Assembly (NCBI GenBank): GCA_934630975.1
Contig: CAKTXH010000032.1
Span: 1 to 25,198 of the forward strand
Direction: 5' to 3'
DNA from: an uncultured Clostridia bacterium
Lineage (GTDB): Bacteria > Bacillota > Clostridia > Christensenellales > Aristaeellaceae
DNA length: 25,198 bases
Shown: positions 21,900 through 25,198 of the stretch, piece by piece
Numbering within the stretch: position 1 is the first letter of the stretch
Layout of the letters: each line of letters begins with the position of its first letter
Translations under genes and position numbers: made by a program
The notes under the pieces: generated by a model
The model's input: only the letters and a program-made list of their open reading frames with translations
Databases searched by the model: none
Told to the model about the DNA's origin: nothing

Positions 21900-22403
21900 G
21901 TGACGGAATACGCTGCGCTGACGGAAGAAACGCTTCACGGGCTGACGGAGGAAATGACCCGCCTGCTGGATGAGCATCCGCGAGAAGCGCGGGATAACCG
22001 CTTCAGCGCGATCATGTGCGGCGAAATGGCCGTGATGCGGCTTTTGCATAACGGATCCAGAAAAAAGATGACGGCGGGCGAGCTGAGCAGCAAGCTGAGC
22101 ATGACCACCTCGCGCATGGCCGCCGTGCTGGGCAGCCTGGAAAAGAAGGGCCTGCTTGAGCGCGAAAACGACGAGGTTGACCGCCGGCGCGTGCTTGTGT
22201 CCCTGACGCAGGCGGGCGATGTGCTCTGCGAAAAGCGGAGACGGCACTTTATGAAAAAAATCGAGGTTATGCTGAACATGATGGGCGGCGACGCGCCGGA
22301 ATTTGTGCGTCTGCTTCGGCGGACGTTTGAAATTACGGCGTCCGACGCGTTCAAACAGTGCGACAGCATCATCGAAGAAGATAAGGAGGACTTCAATGGC
22401 TGA
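21900..22403 (+). CDS. MarR family transcriptional regulator
   Basis: A 167-residue regulator. Winged helix-turn-helix at about 55-105: MTAGELSSKLSMTTSRMAAV followed by LGSLEKKGLLERENDEVDRR and RVLVSLTQAG, the wing with the D-x-R-R motif of MarR proteins. N- and C-terminal helices would form the dimer interface. GTG at 21900 is chosen because AAAAGGAGGGATTCT immediately precedes it. The gene overlaps the first ABC gene by 8 bp, so the three genes form one operon. It probably represses its own operon, and perhaps the divergent ABC-F gene, until a drug or metabolite is bound; the ligand is unknown. Confidence 0.92.
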   Translation: MTEYAALTEETLHGLTEEMTRLLDEHPREARDNRFSAIMCGEMAVMRLLHNGSRKKMTAGELSSKLSMTTSRMAAVLGSLEKKGLLERENDEVDRRRVLVSLTQAGDVLCEKRRRHFMKKIEVMLNMMGGDAPEFVRLLRRTFEITASDAFKQCDSIIEEDKEDFNG

Positions 22404-24198
22404 AACCAGACAGACCGGCGGGAAAAAGCACGTCACCGGCGCGCGCATTGCGAAGGAAATTAAGCAATACAAAAAAGACGCGTTCCTCTCGCCGATGTAT
22501 ACGACGTTCTGCGTCGTTCTCGAAATTCTGATTCCGTATCTCACCGCGTCCATCATCGACAAGGGCATCGCCGTGGGCGATATGGCGCATGTGGCGAAAA
22601 TCGGTTCGCTGATGGCCGTGATGGCCATTCTGGCCATGATCTTCGGCGTTCGCGCGGGCGTGCACAGCGCGCGGGCGAGCACGGGGCTGGCCAGCAACCT
22701 GCGCGAATCCATGTTCGGGCGGATTCAGGAATATTCTTTCTCGAATATTGACAAATTCTCCACCGCGGGCCTCGTCACGCGCCTGACCACCGACGTCACC
22801 AACATCCAGAACGCGTTTCAGATGATTCTGCAAATCTGCACCCGCGCGCCGGTGACGCTGATTGTCGCGCTGTTCATGGCGTTTTCCATCAACGCGAAGC
22901 TCTCGACCGTGTTTCTGGCCGCGATGGCGTTCCTGGGCGTGATGATCGTCGTCCTCATTCCCAAGGCGATGAAGTATTTCAAACAGATGTTCCGCAAGTA
23001 CGACGCGGTGAACGGCGTGGTGAAGGAAAACGTCGGCGCGATCCGCGTGGTCAAAGCGTTCGTCCGCGAGGATTACGAGGATGAGAAGTTCTCCGGCGCG
23101 GCGAACGACCTGTTCAAAAACTCCATCTCCGCCGAGCGCATCATCTCCTTCTCCATGCCGGGCATGCAGCTCACCGTGTACGCCTGTATTCTGATGATCT
23201 GCTGGTTCGGCGCGAAGATGATCGTGGGGCAGACCGGCCTGACCACGGGCGAGCTGACCAGCCTGCTTTCCTATGTCATGAACATCCTGATGAGCCTGAT
23301 GATGCTCTCGATGGTCTTCGTCATGGTTACGCAGTCCGCCGCGGCGGCGCAGCGCATCGAGGAAGTGCTGGAGGAGCAGCCGGATATCACCAGCCCGGAG
23401 AACGCCGTCAAGACCGTGAAGGACGGCTCCATCGACTTTGATCACGTGACGTTCGCCTATCAGCAGCGCAGCGGCAAGCCGGTGCTCAGCGATATCGACC
23501 TGCACATCCATTCCGGCGAGACGATCGGCGTTATGGGCGGCACGGGTTCCTCCAAGTCGAGCCTCGTCAACCTCATTTCCCGCCTGTACGACGTGACGGC
23601 GGGCGAGGTGCGCGTCGGCGGCGTGGACGTGCGCCGCTACGACGTGGAGAGCCTGCGCGACGAGGTTTCCGTCGTGCTGCAAAACAACGTGCTCTTCTCC
23701 GGCACGATTTACGATAACCTCCGCTGGGGCAACGAAAACGCGACCGACGAACAGTGCCGCGAGGCCTGCCGTCTGGCCTGCGCGGATGAATTCATCGAGC
23801 GATTCCCGGAGAAATACGACACCCGCATCGAGCGCGGCGGCACGAACGTCTCCGGCGGCCAGAAGCAGCGCCTGTGCATCGCCCGCGCGCTGCTCAAAAA
23901 CCCGAAGGTGCTCATTCTGGATGACTCCACCAGCGCCGTCGATACCGCGACGGACGCGAAGATTCGCGAAGCCATGCGCACCCATATCCCCGGCACGACC
24001 AAGATCATCATCGCGCAGCGCATTTCCTCCATTCAGGATGCGGATCGCGTGCTCGTGCTGGATAACGGCCATGTCAACGCGTTTGATACCCCGGAGAACC
24101 TGCTGAAGACCAACGCGATTTATCAGGAGGTCTACAACAGTCAGGTCGGAAACGGCGGCGGCGACTTCGACGAGGCCGCCATGAAGGGAGGCGACTGA
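22396..24198 (+). CDS. ABC exporter half-transporter (degenerate-site subunit)
   Basis: A 600-residue fusion of a six-helix type IV ABC exporter membrane domain (about 1-330) and an ATPase domain. ATPase motifs: Walker A GGTGSSKSS (Ser in place of the usual Gly before Lys), Q-loop VVLQNNVLFSGTI, signature VSGGQKQRLCIARALL, Walker B VLILDDSTSAVD with Asp where the catalytic Glu should be, and AQRISS where the switch His should be (Gln instead). These substitutions are those of the degenerate-site subunit of heterodimeric exporters such as BmrC/TM287. ATG at 22396 follows AAGGAGG. The partner gene begins 3 bp after the stop. Likely exports drugs, lipids or peptides; the substrate is not evident. 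Confidence 0.93.
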   Translation: MAETRQTGGKKHVTGARIAKEIKQYKKDAFLSPMYTTFCVVLEILIPYLTASIIDKGIAVGDMAHVAKIGSLMAVMAILAMIFGVRAGVHSARASTGLASNLRESMFGRIQEYSFSNIDKFSTAGLVTRLTTDVTNIQNAFQMILQICTRAPVTLIVALFMAFSINAKLSTVFLAAMAFLGVMIVVLIPKAMKYFKQMFRKYDAVNGVVKENVGAIRVVKAFVREDYEDEKFSGAANDLFKNSISAERIISFSMPGMQLTVYACILMICWFGAKMIVGQTGLTTGELTSLLSYVMNILMSLMMLSMVFVMVTQSAAAAQRIEEVLEEQPDITSPENAVKTVKDGSIDFDHVTFAYQQRSGKPVLSDIDLHIHSGETIGVMGGTGSSKSSLVNLISRLYDVTAGEVRVGGVDVRRYDVESLRDEVSVVLQNNVLFSGTIYDNLRWGNENATDEQCREACRLACADEFIERFPEKYDTRIERGGTNVSGGQKQRLCIARALLKNPKVLILDDSTSAVDTATDAKIREAMRTHIPGTTKIIIAQRISSIQDADRVLVLDNGHVNAFDTPENLLKTNAIYQEVYNSQVGNGGGDFDEAAMKGGD

Positions 24199-24200
24199 GC

Positions 24201-25198
24201 ATGATGGGACGCAACAGAAACGCCGGCAAGCCCGGCGCGAAGAACCCCGGCAAGACGTTTAAGCGCATCATGGCCGAGATCATGAGCCAATACAAGGCGC
24301 ACTGCATCGCGGTTGTGATCTGCCTGATCGTCAGCGCCGTGGCCAACGTTTACGGCACGATGTTCATGCAGCGCCTGATCGACGATTACATCACCCCGAT
24401 GATGGGCCAGCCCAGCCCGGATTTCGGCCCGATGGGCAGAGCCGTGCTCAGCGTCGCGGCGGTCTATATCCTCGGCGCGTTCAGCGCGTGGCTGTATAAC
24501 TACCTGATGATCTTCGTTTCGCAGGGCACGCTCAAAAACCTGCGCGTCAAGCTCTTCTCCAAGATGGAGCGCCTGCCGATCAAGTATTTCGACACGCATG
24601 CCCACGGCGATATCATGAGCGTTTACACCAACGATATCGACACCATGCGCCAGATGATCTCCCAGTCCATGCCGCAGCTGATTTCCAGCGTCGTCACGAT
24701 TGTGAGCATCGTCGTTTCGATGATCATCCTCAACGTGCCGCTGCTGATCATTACGCTGTTCATGGTCGCCGCGACGATGACGATTTCCATGAAGCGCATC
24801 AAGAACGCGGGTCGCTTCTTCGTGCAGCAGCAGACCGATCTGGGCAGGGTCAACGGCTATATCGAAGAGATGATGGACGGCCAGAAGGTCGTCAAGGTCT
24901 TCTGCCACGAGGAGCAAAATTTCGAGGGCTTCAAGCAGCTCAACGACGCCCTCCGCGAGAGCGCGTTCAGCGCGAACCGCATCGCCAACACCATCATGCC
25001 GCTGACGATGGCGATGGGCAACCTGAGCTATGTGCTCTGCGCGGTGGTCGGCGGCCTGCTGGCCTCCGGCGGCTACCTCGGCCTGACCATCGGCACGCTG
25101 GTTTCCTTCCTGACCCTGAACAAGAGCTTCAACCAGCCGATCAACCAGGTCTCCCAGCAGTCCAACGCCATCATCATGGCGCTGGCGGGCGCGGAGCG
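24201..25198 (+). CDS. ABC exporter half-transporter, partner subunit (3' end outside window)
   Basis: The first 332 residues are present, essentially the whole membrane domain; the ATPase domain is beyond the edge. The N-terminus is basic (MMGRNRNAGKPGAKNPGKTF) and followed by six hydrophobic helices. Coupling-region motifs typical of exporters are visible: MERLPIKYFDTHAHGDIMSV and YTNDIDTMRQMISQSMPQL, and GYIEEMMDGQKVVKVFCHEE before helix 5. ATG at 24201 follows GAAGGGAGG. Its position directly after a degenerate-site subunit predicts that this one carries the intact catalytic Glu and His, as in BmrD/TM288. Confidence 0.92.
   Translation, partial: MMGRNRNAGKPGAKNPGKTFKRIMAEIMSQYKAHCIAVVICLIVSAVANVYGTMFMQRLIDDYITPMMGQPSPDFGPMGRAVLSVAAVYILGAFSAWLYNYLMIFVSQGTLKNLRVKLFSKMERLPIKYFDTHAHGDIMSVYTNDIDTMRQMISQSMPQLISSVVTIVSIVVSMIILNVPLLIITLFMVAATMTISMKRIKNAGRFFVQQQTDLGRVNGYIEEMMDGQKVVKVFCHEEQNFEGFKQLNDALRESAFSANRIANTIMPLTMAMGNLSYVLCAVVGGLLASGGYLGLTIGTLVSFLTLNKSFNQPINQVSQQSNAIIMALAGAE

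Overview
The window looks like a chromosomal segment of a GC-rich, anaerobic, endospore-forming member of the Clostridia, perhaps a gut organism of the Christensenellales type. That placement is inferred from three things: a gerA-type germinant-receptor operon, strong AGGAGG-type ribosome binding sites, and uronate-catabolism genes. No rRNA, tRNA, CRISPR array, transposase or phage gene was seen.

Layout. (1) 1-1185, minus strand: a hexuronate pair, kduI followed by a KduD/gluconate 5-dehydrogenase-like SDR cut by the window edge. (2) 1472-5115, plus: a three-gene spore germination receptor operon (A, divergent B, C lipoprotein). (3) 5286-6915, plus: an M20 amidohydrolase and a small membrane protein. 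(4) 14247 down to 7030, minus: a long run of closely spaced genes: DUF5711-like protein, CvpA-like protein, a 2-TM protein, a GT-C-like membrane protein, a 73-residue protein, a CCA-adding-type nucleotidyltransferase, a TRIC/UPF0126 protein and an O6-alkylguanine DNA alkyltransferase. (5) 16953 down to 14746, minus: dnaN-recF, with no dnaA next to it but DnaA-box clusters on both sides. (6) 17478-18865, plus: FadR-type regulator and TrmO. (7) 19810-19040, minus: metallo-beta-lactamase-fold hydrolase. (8) 21509-25198: an ABC-F protein (minus) with a roughly 240-nt leader containing a terminator, divergent from a marR-ABC-ABC exporter operon (plus), which looks like a drug-response locus.

Two features stand out. 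First, a dispersed intergenic repeat of about 85-95 bp occurs five times, with two further partial copies. It is built from three successive hairpins (called C, B and A here). Stem sequences vary between copies while base pairing is kept, and four copies end 20-37 bp upstream of a start codon in the same orientation. I do not recognise it as a named family. Second, the two gene-free stretches flanking dnaN-recF carry clustered DnaA boxes plus a recurring CCCAAAA motif, and a few hand counts suggest that GC skew changes sign near here. Together these make the dnaN-recF locus a candidate replication origin.

All calls come from reading the sequence. No database search, folding program or skew calculation was run.
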